From UBA8958 sp964571695 (GTDB taxonomy: Bacteria > Desulfobacterota > Syntrophia > Syntrophales > UBA8958), in assembly GCA_964571695.1 (NCBI GenBank), contig CAZNDG010000042.1, positions 1 through 23,472 on the forward strand: 23,472 bases of DNA, in the 5' to 3' direction. A model generated the notes under the pieces. That model was not told the origin of the DNA. It saw only the letters and a list, made by a program, of their open reading frames with translations, and searched no databases. A program made the position numbers and the translations under genes. Shown piece by piece: positions 1-6,694 of this stretch. Each line of letters opens with the position of its first letter. Position 1 is the stretch's first letter.

Positions 1-2007
1 CCAACCCCGAAGGTTCTGCCACCTTTTGGACTGCAAATGACTGTCGAGCTTGATTTCCCGACCCCAGACGCGGACTTTCGCATAGACGCCGTTTTCCCAG
101 TAATCCCGGTAGAAATATCCGGAAAAGAGGTAATCACGCCCCGGCACGCAAGGCGGCAGCGGCGCCCGCCACTCGCCCCGCCCGTCGCGGCCTGCCCGGA
201 TGCCCACCGCTCCCGGTCCGCCGCCCGGCCCCGCTTCCGCGGGCACGGCGACCGTCAACCCCCGTTTTACGCCCTCCCCGGAGACGGCCCGGGCAGCGCC
301 TTCCGCAACCTGCTTGTCTTTTCGGGCCGCAACTGTCTTTGTCGCGCTAACCACCGCGCCTTTGTCTTCCCCCCCGGCGCCGGCCGGCGCCGTTTCCGCT
401 ATTAAAGGCTCCGGTCCCGATGGCTCGGAAACCGGCGGACTCGATCCGGCGGCAAGGGGGAGCGACGCCCCCGGCGACAGCGGTGGGCGCCGGATGACCA
501 GGGGATTGTTATCCAGTTCCGCCGCCGGTTTGGCAAAGCAGCGGCTCCCCAGATCGTCCGTCCGGGCGGCGGTGCAGCCCGTCCAGCCCGGCGGTGCCGA
601 CGCCCGGACGGGAATGGTGAGGTCGGGATTCGGCAGCAGGTTTTCCCGGAGCCGGAAGGAGCGCAGCGGCGCCCAGAGGTCCGCCTTCATGCCCCGGTAG
701 GAATAGACCAGGATGCCGTCCGCACCACCGGCGGCGGCGGCGTTTACAGCGGCAAGGAACTCCGCGGCGCCCGTATCTTCGGACTGGATGATCGGCCAGA
801 CGGCGGCCGGCATGGTCTCCCGGTAGTAGGCGGTCATCTCCCCGACCCAGGCGGGGGAACGTCCCACCATGCGGTGATAGACCATAGGGGAGACGACGTC
901 CACGAGCCCGCCCAGGGCAAAGGGATCCTGGCCCAGGATCCAGGAGACCGCGCCTTCCCGCTCCCCCTTCGTCCACGGCACGAGAAAGGCCCCGAGGAGG
1001 AAGGGGCGCCCGGAGGATCTTTCCGCGCCGGTCGCCGTCCGGGCGGCGGCTTCATCCTGTCCGGCCACGATCGCAGCCCCGCCGGAATCCACGGCGGCAC
1101 CAGCGCCAGTCGCCGTCTTGCCGTGCGGCGGCGCCCCGCCTCCGGTCCGTTCGTCCCGGAGCTTCCGGACCTCCCGGACAAAAGACAGGATCTGTTCCTG
1201 CTTCCACTGTCGCCATTCCCGGGCACGATGTTTGCGGATCCAGGCCGCGGCGGCCGGGGCCTCCATCGCCGTGAGGGATACGGCGGGTCGCTTGCCCGTG
1301 GCGGCAAGGTGTTCCAAGAACAGATGGCGGCAGCGCGGGCAGTAGCAGGTGTCGGGATAGTAGGCGCCGGCGCCGGTCCTTTCCCAGAGGCCGGGGTAAC
1401 GGATAAAATCCAGCCAGATGCCGTCGGCGTGGGGTCCGAGTCGCTTCAGGAGCGTGTCGATATGGCGGAGGCGCTCGGCACGCCAGCCCGGATGGGTGGG
1501 GCAGACGCCGCCGATCGCCCGCTCTTGGGGGAGGTCCTCGCCGTAGGGACGGCCGGCCGCCGTGACCGGCCGGGAGTCGGGCCATCTCTTCCAGGGGCCC
1601 CGGCCGCCGAAGGCGTTCACCGAGATAAAAACCTTGTATCCCCGGGACTTGAACCATTGGACGGCGGTTTCATCACCGGGGACGAAGACGGCGTTTATCC
1701 CCCCCGACCGCAGCTTGTCTTCCGTGCGGGCGGGATCGCCCGCCGGGACGCCGGGGACACCGTACATCCCCCGCACCGCCGCCCCTTTCCCTTGGGCGGC
1801 CGTGGTCCCGGGTCCGGCCGCCTCCGGGCCGGGCGCGCCTCCGGGCCGACCGGCTCCGATAATCGTCCCTTCCTTCCCCGTCGCCGCATCGGCCCGGCCC
1901 ACCGCCGGATGTACCGTCGCCGCGAGGGCGGCGATGAAGACCATCAGGGCCAGAACTGCCGCTATTTTACCCCCCGGAGACGCCGGTAACACCTCAAACG
2001 ACATCAT
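1..2007 (-). CDS. Secreted glycoside-hydrolase-like TIM-barrel protein, partial at C-terminus
   Basis: The frame is open from an ATG at 2007 to the window edge, giving at least 669 residues with no stop. A GGAG Shine-Dalgarno sits 8 nt upstream of the ATG; a second ATG follows directly. Residues 15-34 are a hydrophobic segment after a lysine, followed by a likely signal-peptidase region near GRADA, so the protein is probably exported. The core resembles the putative glycosyl-hydrolase families GHL10/DUF4015 (COG1649/COG1306). It has DGIWLDFIRYP at 195-205, where Asp200 sits at the end of a beta strand like a catalytic acid, a Cys-rich DTCYCPRC near 218-225, LLGAFLVPW near 337-345, and DGILVYSYRG at 430-439. 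Two low-complexity Ala/Gly/Pro-rich stretches occur, at about 288-334 inside the barrel and about 510-610 after it. Family membership is by motif recall, and the substrate is unknown. Confidence 0.75.
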   Translation of the reverse strand, partial: MMSFEVLPASPGGKIAAVLALMVFIAALAATVHPAVGRADAATGKEGTIIGAGRPGGAPGPEAAGPGTTAAQGKGAAVRGMYGVPGVPAGDPARTEDKLRSGGINAVFVPGDETAVQWFKSRGYKVFISVNAFGGRGPWKRWPDSRPVTAAGRPYGEDLPQERAIGGVCPTHPGWRAERLRHIDTLLKRLGPHADGIWLDFIRYPGLWERTGAGAYYPDTCYCPRCRHLFLEHLAATGKRPAVSLTAMEAPAAAAWIRKHRAREWRQWKQEQILSFVREVRKLRDERTGGGAPPHGKTATGAGAAVDSGGAAIVAGQDEAAARTATGAERSSGRPFLLGAFLVPWTKGEREGAVSWILGQDPFALGGLVDVVSPMVYHRMVGRSPAWVGEMTAYYRETMPAAVWPIIQSEDTGAAEFLAAVNAAAAGGADGILVYSYRGMKADLWAPLRSFRLRENLLPNPDLTIPVRASAPPGWTGCTAARTDDLGSRCFAKPAAELDNNPLVIRRPPLSPGASLPLAAGSSPPVSEPSGPEPLIAETAPAGAGGEDKGAVVSATKTVAARKDKQVAEGAARAVSGEGVKRGLTVAVPAEAGPGGGPGAVGIRAGRDGRGEWRAPLPPCVPGRDYLFSGYFYRDYWENGVYAKVRVWGREIKLDSHLQSKRWQNLRGW

Positions 2008-2053
2008 GAAATCATCTCCGCATCTCCAAGCCCGGCCGGCGGATTGCCGGCGC

Positions 2054-2088
2054 AAAAAAAGGGTTGCAAGACGGATTACTTGCAACCC
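2054..2088 (-). terminator. Rho-independent terminator after tRNA-Phe
   Basis: Read on the minus strand, a perfect 10-bp stem (GGGTTGCAAG pairing with CTTGCAACCC) with an 8-nt loop is followed immediately by seven T residues. It begins 14 nt past the CCA end of the tRNA, and the next minus-strand start codon is at 2007. It should end the tRNA transcript and separate it from the glycosidase-like gene. Confidence 0.92.
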
Positions 2089-2101
2089 CGATATTGACAA
2101 A

Positions 2102-2177
2102 TGGTGGGCCAGGGCAGAATTGAACTGCCGACACTCGGATTTTCAGTCCGATGCTCTACCGACTGAGCTACCGGCCC
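2102..2177 (-). tRNA. tRNA-Phe (anticodon GAA), CCA encoded
   Basis: The 76-nt minus-strand sequence folds as a standard tRNA. The acceptor stem is GGGCCGG pairing with CTGGCCC (one G-T pair), followed by discriminator A and an encoded CCA. The D-arm contains the usual TAGCTCAGTCGGTAGAGC. The anticodon loop reads CTGAAAA with anticodon GAA on a CGGA/TCCG stem. The T-arm contains GTTCAATTC. GAA decodes phenylalanine. The gene stands alone between the RDD gene and the glycosidase-like gene, with promoter and terminator signals of its own. Confidence 0.97.
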
Positions 2178-2191
2178 GGGAACAGATGGTC

Positions 2192-2220
2192 CGTCTATTA
2201 AATATCGCTCCATTTGTCAA
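2192..2220 (-). promoter_or_regulatory. Probable sigma70 promoter of tRNA-Phe
   Basis: On the minus strand a perfect -35 hexamer TTGACA (2220-2215) is followed after 17 nt by TAGACG (2197-2192), a weak -10 match. The predicted start would lie about 8 nt before the tRNA 5' end. The perfect -35 and its position in an AT-rich patch between the RDD stop and the tRNA support the call. The poor -10 is the weakness; AATAGA at 15-nt spacing is an alternative. Confidence 0.5.
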
Positions 2221-2241
2221 GGTATTTTTCTCCGGCGGCGC

Positions 2242-2733
2242 TCACGGCGGGAGCTGCTCCCCCCGGTCACGGATGACCACCGTACCGGCTATCTTGTCGT
2301 GCCAGCCCTGCTTGCGGGGATCGACGGCAATCCACAGAAAACCCAGATAAAACAGGGCGCCGGAAACGAGATAACCGATGAGGCGCAAAAAGGCAACCCC
2401 GAAGGTAATGCTGCCGCCCGCCACGGGCCGGATGTGGAGGCCGAGGATCATCTTTCCCGGCGTCCGTCCGGCAACGGCGACAAAGTAGGTAAAATACAGG
2501 ACCGTAATCACGACGACAGCCAGGAAATAGAGCAGGGTAAACCCGGCCGTCGTCTGGGGGACCCCGGCGCCCGGCGCGGCGGCCGGCCAGGGACCTCCCC
2601 CTCCGGCCGCCTGGCCGAGGAGATGGGACAATCCGCCGGCCAGCAGGAAGATGAGATAGATGACGTTCAATATGACCTGATCGATGCAAAAGGCGAGGCC
2701 CCGCCGCCAGAAACCTCCGTAAGCTTCAGTCAC
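2242..2733 (-). CDS. RDD family integral membrane protein
   Basis: 163 residues from a GTG start at 2733. This start is preferred over an upstream ATG at 2796 because AAGGAG lies about 8 nt before the GTG. The start also overlaps the end of rsmE by 8 bases, as in coupled translation. Three hydrophobic segments are visible, at about 14-36, 66-88 and 112-136. Family marks are WRRGLAFCIDQ near the N-terminus (Arg11, Asp18), TPGKMILGL at 91-99, and DPRKQGWHDKIAGTVV at 138-153. RDD proteins are inner-membrane proteins, mostly of unknown function; a few act in cation/proton exchange. A Gly/Ala/Pro-rich loop lies at about 43-60. It is the last gene of the prmA-rsmE unit, and nothing in the sequence suggests a specific substrate. 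Confidence 0.88.
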   Translation of the reverse strand: MTEAYGGFWRRGLAFCIDQVILNVIYLIFLLAGGLSHLLGQAAGGGGPWPAAAPGAGVPQTTAGFTLLYFLAVVVITVLYFTYFVAVAGRTPGKMILGLHIRPVAGGSITFGVAFLRLIGYLVSGALFYLGFLWIAVDPRKQGWHDKIAGTVVIRDRGEQLPP

Positions 2734-3709
2734 GGTCCCGCTCCTTTCGGGGCGTCTCCGCCGCCCCGGCGCCCTCCGGCTGATCCGGCGCCGCAAATAT
2801 CCCCCGCTCGTACTGGATGATCGTCAGGATCACCAGGGAGGCCGTCTCCACGCGCAGGATCCGGTGGCCCAGACCGGCCACGGCAAGGCCGGAGGCCCGG
2901 GCCGCCGCCACTTCTTCCGGGGCAAAACCGCCTTCCGGGCCGACGACGACGAAATAATCCTCCGGCGGCGGGCCGGCGGCGGGCCGCAGGATGGATTTGA
3001 TGTCCCGGCCGCCCTCCTCCCAGAAGATGATCCGGACCGGCGGGGGCGAGGACGGGGAAGCCGCGAGATCGCGGCATTGTTGCCGCTGCCCCTTCTCCAT
3101 AAGCGGCGCCGGAAAAAATTCGCCTGCCGCCGTGGGCCGCGCCGATGCCTCCTCATGGTTGCGGCGGCGGTTTCCGCCCCCGGGTCGCGCCGGCGCCGGT
3201 TTCACTCCCGCCCCTTCGGCGAGGGCCAGCATCCGGCCGAACGAAGCGATCCTCTCGATGGCCGGGACGTCCGGGCGGCGGCACCGCCGGGCGGCCTCCA
3301 CGGCGATCTTCTCCCACCGTTCGAGGCGGGCGGCGGCCTTCGCGGCATCCAGTCGGGGAACGGAACGGGCGGAATGGAACGGCACGATCCGGACCGCCCC
3401 GATCTCCGTGGCCTTCTCCACGATGCCGTCCATCTTCGCCCCCTTGGGGAGGGCCTGGGCCAGGGTGATCCGGACGGACGGGGCGGCGCCGGCGATTTCC
3501 TCCCGTCCCGTGATCCGGACGGCGGCCTCCCGGTCGCCCATCCTTTCGATCACGGCGTGAAAGTCCCATCCCGACCCGTCGAACAGGGTGACGGCATCGC
3601 CGGGGCGGAGGCGCAGGACATTACTCAGGTAGTGCCGGCGGCCGGCATCCAGGGCGTAGATACCGTCTTCCTGAAGGTTCCGGGGCCAATAGAGGCGGGG
3701 GGAAGTCAC
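2726..3709 (-). CDS. rsmE: 16S rRNA (uracil-1498-N3)-methyltransferase RsmE, with internal insertion
   Basis: 327 residues from a GTG whose first base is the last base of the prmA TAG stop, so translation is probably coupled. RsmE is a SPOUT-fold enzyme that methylates U1498 of 16S rRNA using S-adenosylmethionine. Visible marks are the N-terminal PUA-like part (HYLSNVLRLRPGDAVTLFDG, 26-45), LAQALPKGAKMDGIVEKATE at 83-102, the knot motif GPEGGF at 257-262, and LGHRILRVETA at 280-290. Usual length is about 240-250. The excess is largely a Pro/Ala/Arg-rich insertion at about 168-224, between the RxDVPAIERI region and the RIIFWEEGG strand. The C-terminal 20 residues are also extra and charged. 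The catalytic core looks intact. Confidence 0.93.
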   Translation of the reverse strand: MTSPRLYWPRNLQEDGIYALDAGRRHYLSNVLRLRPGDAVTLFDGSGWDFHAVIERMGDREAAVRITGREEIAGAAPSVRITLAQALPKGAKMDGIVEKATEIGAVRIVPFHSARSVPRLDAAKAAARLERWEKIAVEAARRCRRPDVPAIERIASFGRMLALAEGAGVKPAPARPGGGNRRRNHEEASARPTAAGEFFPAPLMEKGQRQQCRDLAASPSSPPPVRIIFWEEGGRDIKSILRPAAGPPPEDYFVVVGPEGGFAPEEVAAARASGLAVAGLGHRILRVETASLVILTIIQYERGIFAAPDQPEGAGAAETPRKERDRD

Positions 3710-4644
3710 TACCGGTAGCCCTCGTTGAGCAGGACATAGCAGCGCCATTCTTTTTCGATGATGGTCCGGTGGACCAAAAAGGGCTCCGCCAGGAAGTGAT
3801 GCTCGATATCATCTTTATTTTGTTCGATTATTCCGGATATAACGAGAAATCCGCCCCGGTTGAGGAGGTCGATGAGGCGGGGGCGCAGCTTGATGAGCAT
3901 CTTGGCGGTAAGGTTGGCCACGATGAGGTCGAAGGTCTCGGCGAGGGTGGCCGCATCGCGGTAGAGCACGCCCACCCGGTCCTCCACGCCGTTCATGCGG
4001 GCGTTCTCAGCGGCGATCGCCACCGCCTGCTTGTCGATGTCCACGCAAACGACCTTGCCCGCCCCGAGTTTGGCGGCGGCGATGCCGAGGATGCCCGTTC
4101 CGGTTCCCACGTCGAGGACACGGCGGTTCCGGGCCGCCCGGTCCTGGAGGATGAGGTCCTCCATGGCCTGGAGACACATCCGCGTCGAGGGGTGCTGCCC
4201 GGTGCCGAAGGCCATGCCGGGATCGATCTCGATGAGGATATCGTGGCCGCCGGGGCTGTAGCGCTCCCAGGTCGGCTTGATGATGATGTTCTTCGTCACC
4301 CGCAGGGGTTTGAAGTATTTCTTCCACTCCTCCCCCCAGTTGGGATCGACGATCCAATCGGTGCGCCAGGAAGGCCGGGGCAGTTCCGGAAAGAGGCGGC
4401 CCAGTTCGTCAAGGTAGTTCTGGAGGGACGTCAGGCGGTTTTCGACGCGGACGTCATCGGGCAGATAGGCCTTGAGGGCCTCCCGGGAGACGTCCTCGGC
4501 AAAACCGCCGCCCTGGGGCTCCGGCGCCTCTTCCTGAAACACCCCCTGGGCGCCGTTTTCCATGAGGAAGTTGGTCACGGCTTCACTCAACTCCGCCGGG
4601 AGGCTGATCTCGATCTGTAACCATCTTTCTTTCTGCTGTGTCAT
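3709..4644 (-). CDS. prmA: Ribosomal protein L11 methyltransferase PrmA
   Basis: 311 residues, ATG start with AGGAAGG about 8 nt upstream. PrmA trimethylates ribosomal protein L11 using S-adenosylmethionine in the cytoplasm. The N-terminal substrate-recognition region is followed by the family hallmark DPGMAFGTGQHPSTRMCL at 141-158. Motif I, VLDVGTGTGILGIAAAKLGA, starts at 176, followed by the acidic VDID at 201-204 that binds the adenosine ribose. The motif IV region VANLTAKML is at 242-250, with NLTA close to the usual NI-type sequence. Length is slightly above the usual 290-300. It is the first gene of a prmA-rsmE-RDD unit, preceded by a promoter-like pair overlapping a perfect palindrome. 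Confidence 0.95.
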   Translation of the reverse strand: MTQQKERWLQIEISLPAELSEAVTNFLMENGAQGVFQEEAPEPQGGGFAEDVSREALKAYLPDDVRVENRLTSLQNYLDELGRLFPELPRPSWRTDWIVDPNWGEEWKKYFKPLRVTKNIIIKPTWERYSPGGHDILIEIDPGMAFGTGQHPSTRMCLQAMEDLILQDRAARNRRVLDVGTGTGILGIAAAKLGAGKVVCVDIDKQAVAIAAENARMNGVEDRVGVLYRDAATLAETFDLIVANLTAKMLIKLRPRLIDLLNRGGFLVISGIIEQNKDDIEHHFLAEPFLVHRTIIEKEWRCYVLLNEGYR

Positions 4645-4673
4645 GACTCGCCCTTCCTGTTCTGATCGGGGGA

Positions 4674-4702
4674 AACATATCCTTTTTTTGATGATATTTC
4701 AA
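4674..4702 (-). promoter_or_regulatory. Sigma70-type promoter for prmA-rsmE-RDD
   Basis: On the minus strand TTGAAA (4702-4697) is separated by 17 nt from TATGTT (4679-4674). The start point would be near 4667, about 22 nt upstream of the prmA ATG, leaving room for the AGGAAGG ribosome site. The -35 element lies inside the 23-bp palindrome, so a protein bound there would compete with RNA polymerase. Confidence 0.6.
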
Positions 4703-4716
4703 GTAACTTGAAATAT
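4694..4716. promoter_or_regulatory. Perfect 23-bp palindrome, operator-like
   Basis: The arms ATATTTCAAGT and ACTTGAAATAT are exact reverse complements around one central base. No T-run follows on either strand, so it is not an intrinsic terminator. It is AT-rich in a GC-rich setting, lies between the divergent prmA and precorrin-2 dehydrogenase genes, and overlaps the prmA -35 element. This is what a dimeric repressor site looks like. I do not recognise the regulator. Confidence 0.6.
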
Positions 4717-4942
4717 TCCCCCGGCCGTGATAGCCTGCCCGGCCAGATGCAACAGGCAGCGGCGGCGGCATCCGGACCGGGTTCGCCACCGGGCGATCCG
4801 GCGGCGGCGATCGTCATCGCCGGCCCGGCTACGGCTCCGGAAAGCAAACGGCCGCGGACATCTTCGGAATGGTCAACAGAGGGGATCATATGATACCAGG
4901 CGCTACGGCACGGCGGGACGGCGGCCGCCACGGGGGTCGCCC

Positions 4943-5650
4943 TTGAAATACTATCCCGTTTGCCTCGACATCAGCGAGAAACCCTGCGTGGTCGTCGGGG
5001 GCGGCGAGGTGGCGGCCCGGAAGGTGGAGCGCCTCCTGGAATGCGGGGCCGCCGTCACGGTGGTATCCCGACTGGTTAACCCCCTGCTGGCGGAGCTGGC
5101 GGCGGCGGGGCGCATCCGTCATGTGGCGGATAATTATACCGAGGGCTGCCTGAAAGAGGCCTTCCTCGTCATCGGCGCCACGGACCGGGAGGAGGTCAAC
5201 GACCGCATCGCCGCCGCCTGCCGCGACCGGGGCATCCTGGTAAACATCGTTGACGATCCGGGACGCTGCGACTTCATCCTTCCCGCCCTCCTCACCCGGG
5301 GGAGCCTCTCCATCGCCGTGGCCACGGACGGCAAGAGCCCGGCGTTGGCGAGAAAACTCCGGGAGGAGATGGAGGAGCGGTTCGGGCCGGAATACGCGGA
5401 ATATCTTGAACTTCTGGGCCGCCTGCGGGAGCGGATAATCGCCGCGGGCCGCCCGGCGGGGGAAAACCGGGACGTCTTCACGGCCCTGGTTAATTCGCCC
5501 CTCTACGAACACCTCCGGGCGGGCCGCCGGGAGGAGGCCCAGGCGCTGATCCGCGACCTGACGGGCCTGGAAGTAGAGCCGAACTTCATGCCCGGCCTGG
5601 AGGTCAAGCTAACCCCCGCGCCCGGCGAGGAGGGAAAAACATCATCTTAA
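4943..5650 (+). CDS. Precorrin-2 dehydrogenase / sirohydrochlorin ferrochelatase (Met8p/CysG N-terminal type)
   Basis: 235 residues from a proposed TTG at 4943, chosen because KYYPVCLDI is where the family begins and GGGGG lies 6 nt upstream. The frame is open further up (GTG at 4727) but that part is Arg-rich with no family character. The enzyme oxidises precorrin-2 to sirohydrochlorin with NAD+; some members also insert iron to give siroheme. The Rossmann motif VVVGGGEVAARKVERLL begins near residue 16. IVDDPGRCDFILPALL and GSLSIAVATDGKSPALARKLR follow, all typical. The C-terminal helical part is present. There is no fused methyltransferase; that function is in the CobA-HemD protein downstream. 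It heads the heme/siroheme block and supplies the entry metabolite for the Ahb route. Confidence 0.88.
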   Translation: MKYYPVCLDISEKPCVVVGGGEVAARKVERLLECGAAVTVVSRLVNPLLAELAAAGRIRHVADNYTEGCLKEAFLVIGATDREEVNDRIAAACRDRGILVNIVDDPGRCDFILPALLTRGSLSIAVATDGKSPALARKLREEMEERFGPEYAEYLELLGRLRERIIAAGRPAGENRDVFTALVNSPLYEHLRAGRREEAQALIRDLTGLEVEPNFMPGLEVKLTPAPGEEGKTSS

Positions 5651-5663
5651 AGAAAGATTTGTT

Positions 5664-5722
5664 GCATGAAAATACATCCGTGCGATCTCCCCTAAACTTT
5701 TTCATCGTTCGTGGGTATTGGA
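5664..5722 (+). repeat. Dispersed ~60-bp repeat, copy 1
   Basis: About 47 of 60 positions match 20524-20583 on the same strand, sharing blocks such as ACATCC, TGCGATC, CGTGGGT and TTGGA. Both copies lie just downstream of a stop codon, here about 13 nt after the precorrin-2 dehydrogenase gene. I see no open reading frame or strong self-complementarity in it. Confidence 0.7.
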
Positions 5723-5745
5723 AAAAATCTCCGTAAAAAGAGGTT

Positions 5746-5783
5746 TCCTTTCTCCTCCAACCCCTTGAAGGGGAGGGAGCTAA
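5746..5783. repeat. CCCTTGAAGGG-type intergenic palindrome, copy 1
   Basis: The core CCCCTTGAAGGGG (5761-5773) is a palindrome with 6-bp arms, flanked by TCTCCTCC and GAGGGAG. Related units lie at 8030-8042, 9173-9190 and 9237-9268, each in a gap of the heme block. It fills part of the 219-nt gap before the CcsA-type gene. No other feature is evident there. Confidence 0.65.
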
Positions 5784-5869
5784 GCGGCAGTCGAGGTAAG
5801 TTGCGGCGCTGATTTTGCCAAATTCTGACTTTTTAGGAAGTCGTCAAATATGATGTTACTGAAAACACA

Positions 5870-6691
5870 ATGGACTTTTATCTGCTGCTTTACCGGGGGG
5901 CCCTGGGGGCGTATCTAATCAGCACCCTGACCTACCTGTTTTCCCTGTTTACCCGCCGGGTGGCCCCCGCCAAGGCCGCCACGTGGGTCCTCGCCGGGGC
6001 CTGCGCCCTCCACGCCCTGTTCTTCCTCGGGCAGTGGGCGGGTCGGGGATTCAACCCCTTCCTCCGCATCCACGACAGTCTCTCCTTCTTCGCCCTGGTG
6101 ATGGCGGGCGCCTACCTGGCCTTCCAGGTGCGCACCAAGACCCGGGTCCTCGGGGTCTTCGTCTCGCCGGCGGTCTTTCTCCTCATGATCGCCTCGTCCG
6201 CGGGCATCGGCGGACCTTTGGCGGCCCCGGCGATTCTCCAGGGCGGCCTGGTGTGCCTCCACGCCATGCTGGCGGTGATCGGCGAGGCCCTCTTCGCCCT
6301 CGCCTCCGCCGCGGGACTGGCCTACCTGATCCAGGACGGACTCCTGAAGCGCCGCAAGGCCAGCCGGATGATGAAGTTCTTCCCTTCCCTCCGGGATCTG
6401 GACCGGATCAACCATGCCTGCCTCCTCTGGGGGTTCCCCCTGCTGACCCTGGGGATCGTGGCGGGATCGATCTGGGCGGGGACGGTCTGGGGAAGCCCCT
6501 GGCAATGGGACCCCAAGCAGATCTGGACCCTGGCGGCCTGGCTGATCTATGCCGTCCTTCTCCACCAGCGCCTCGCCATCGGCTGGAAGGGCCGCAAGAC
6601 CGCCCTGTTTTCCGTGGCCGCCTTTGTGGCGCTCCTGGCCGCCTTCCTGGTGGAAAAGTACTTTTTCACCACCATCCACCGGTTTTATTGA
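5870..6691 (+). CDS. CcsA/HemX-type heme-handling membrane protein (cytochrome c assembly family)
   Basis: 273 residues with about eight hydrophobic segments spread over the whole length. The tryptophan-rich signature WGSPWQWDPK at 207-216 and flanking histidines (His48, His131, His232, His270) match the CcsA/CcmC/HemX family, which handles heme at the membrane for cytochrome c maturation. A protein of this kind often precedes hemA and is then called HemX. Which of these roles applies cannot be decided from sequence. The ATG at 5870 has only a poor ribosome site; two ATGs at 5850 and 5853 are in another frame. The stop lies 3 nt before hemA, so the two are co-transcribed. It may move the heme made by this cluster across the membrane, or affect HemA levels as B. 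subtilis HemX does. Confidence 0.85.
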   Translation: MDFYLLLYRGALGAYLISTLTYLFSLFTRRVAPAKAATWVLAGACALHALFFLGQWAGRGFNPFLRIHDSLSFFALVMAGAYLAFQVRTKTRVLGVFVSPAVFLLMIASSAGIGGPLAAPAILQGGLVCLHAMLAVIGEALFALASAAGLAYLIQDGLLKRRKASRMMKFFPSLRDLDRINHACLLWGFPLLTLGIVAGSIWAGTVWGSPWQWDPKQIWTLAAWLIYAVLLHQRLAIGWKGRKTALFSVAAFVALLAAFLVEKYFFTTIHRFY

Positions 6692-6694
6692 GCG

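Noticed and set aside
874..1989. Plus-strand 371-codon open frame
   Set aside because: It is antisense to the glycosidase-like gene, whose frame has clear motifs; the long open frame is a by-product of high GC.
1562..2350. Plus-strand 262-codon open frame
   Set aside because: It crosses the antisense of the tRNA-Phe and the N-terminus of the glycosidase-like gene; no family character.
4708..4893. Small plus-strand frame starting TTG, 61 residues
   Set aside because: No ribosome site, low-complexity Ala/Pro/Gly product, and it begins inside the palindrome; no support as a gene.
5830..5845. GACTT...AAGTC short inverted repeat before the CcsA-type gene
   Set aside because: Only 5-bp arms; expected by chance and not placed on a recognisable promoter.
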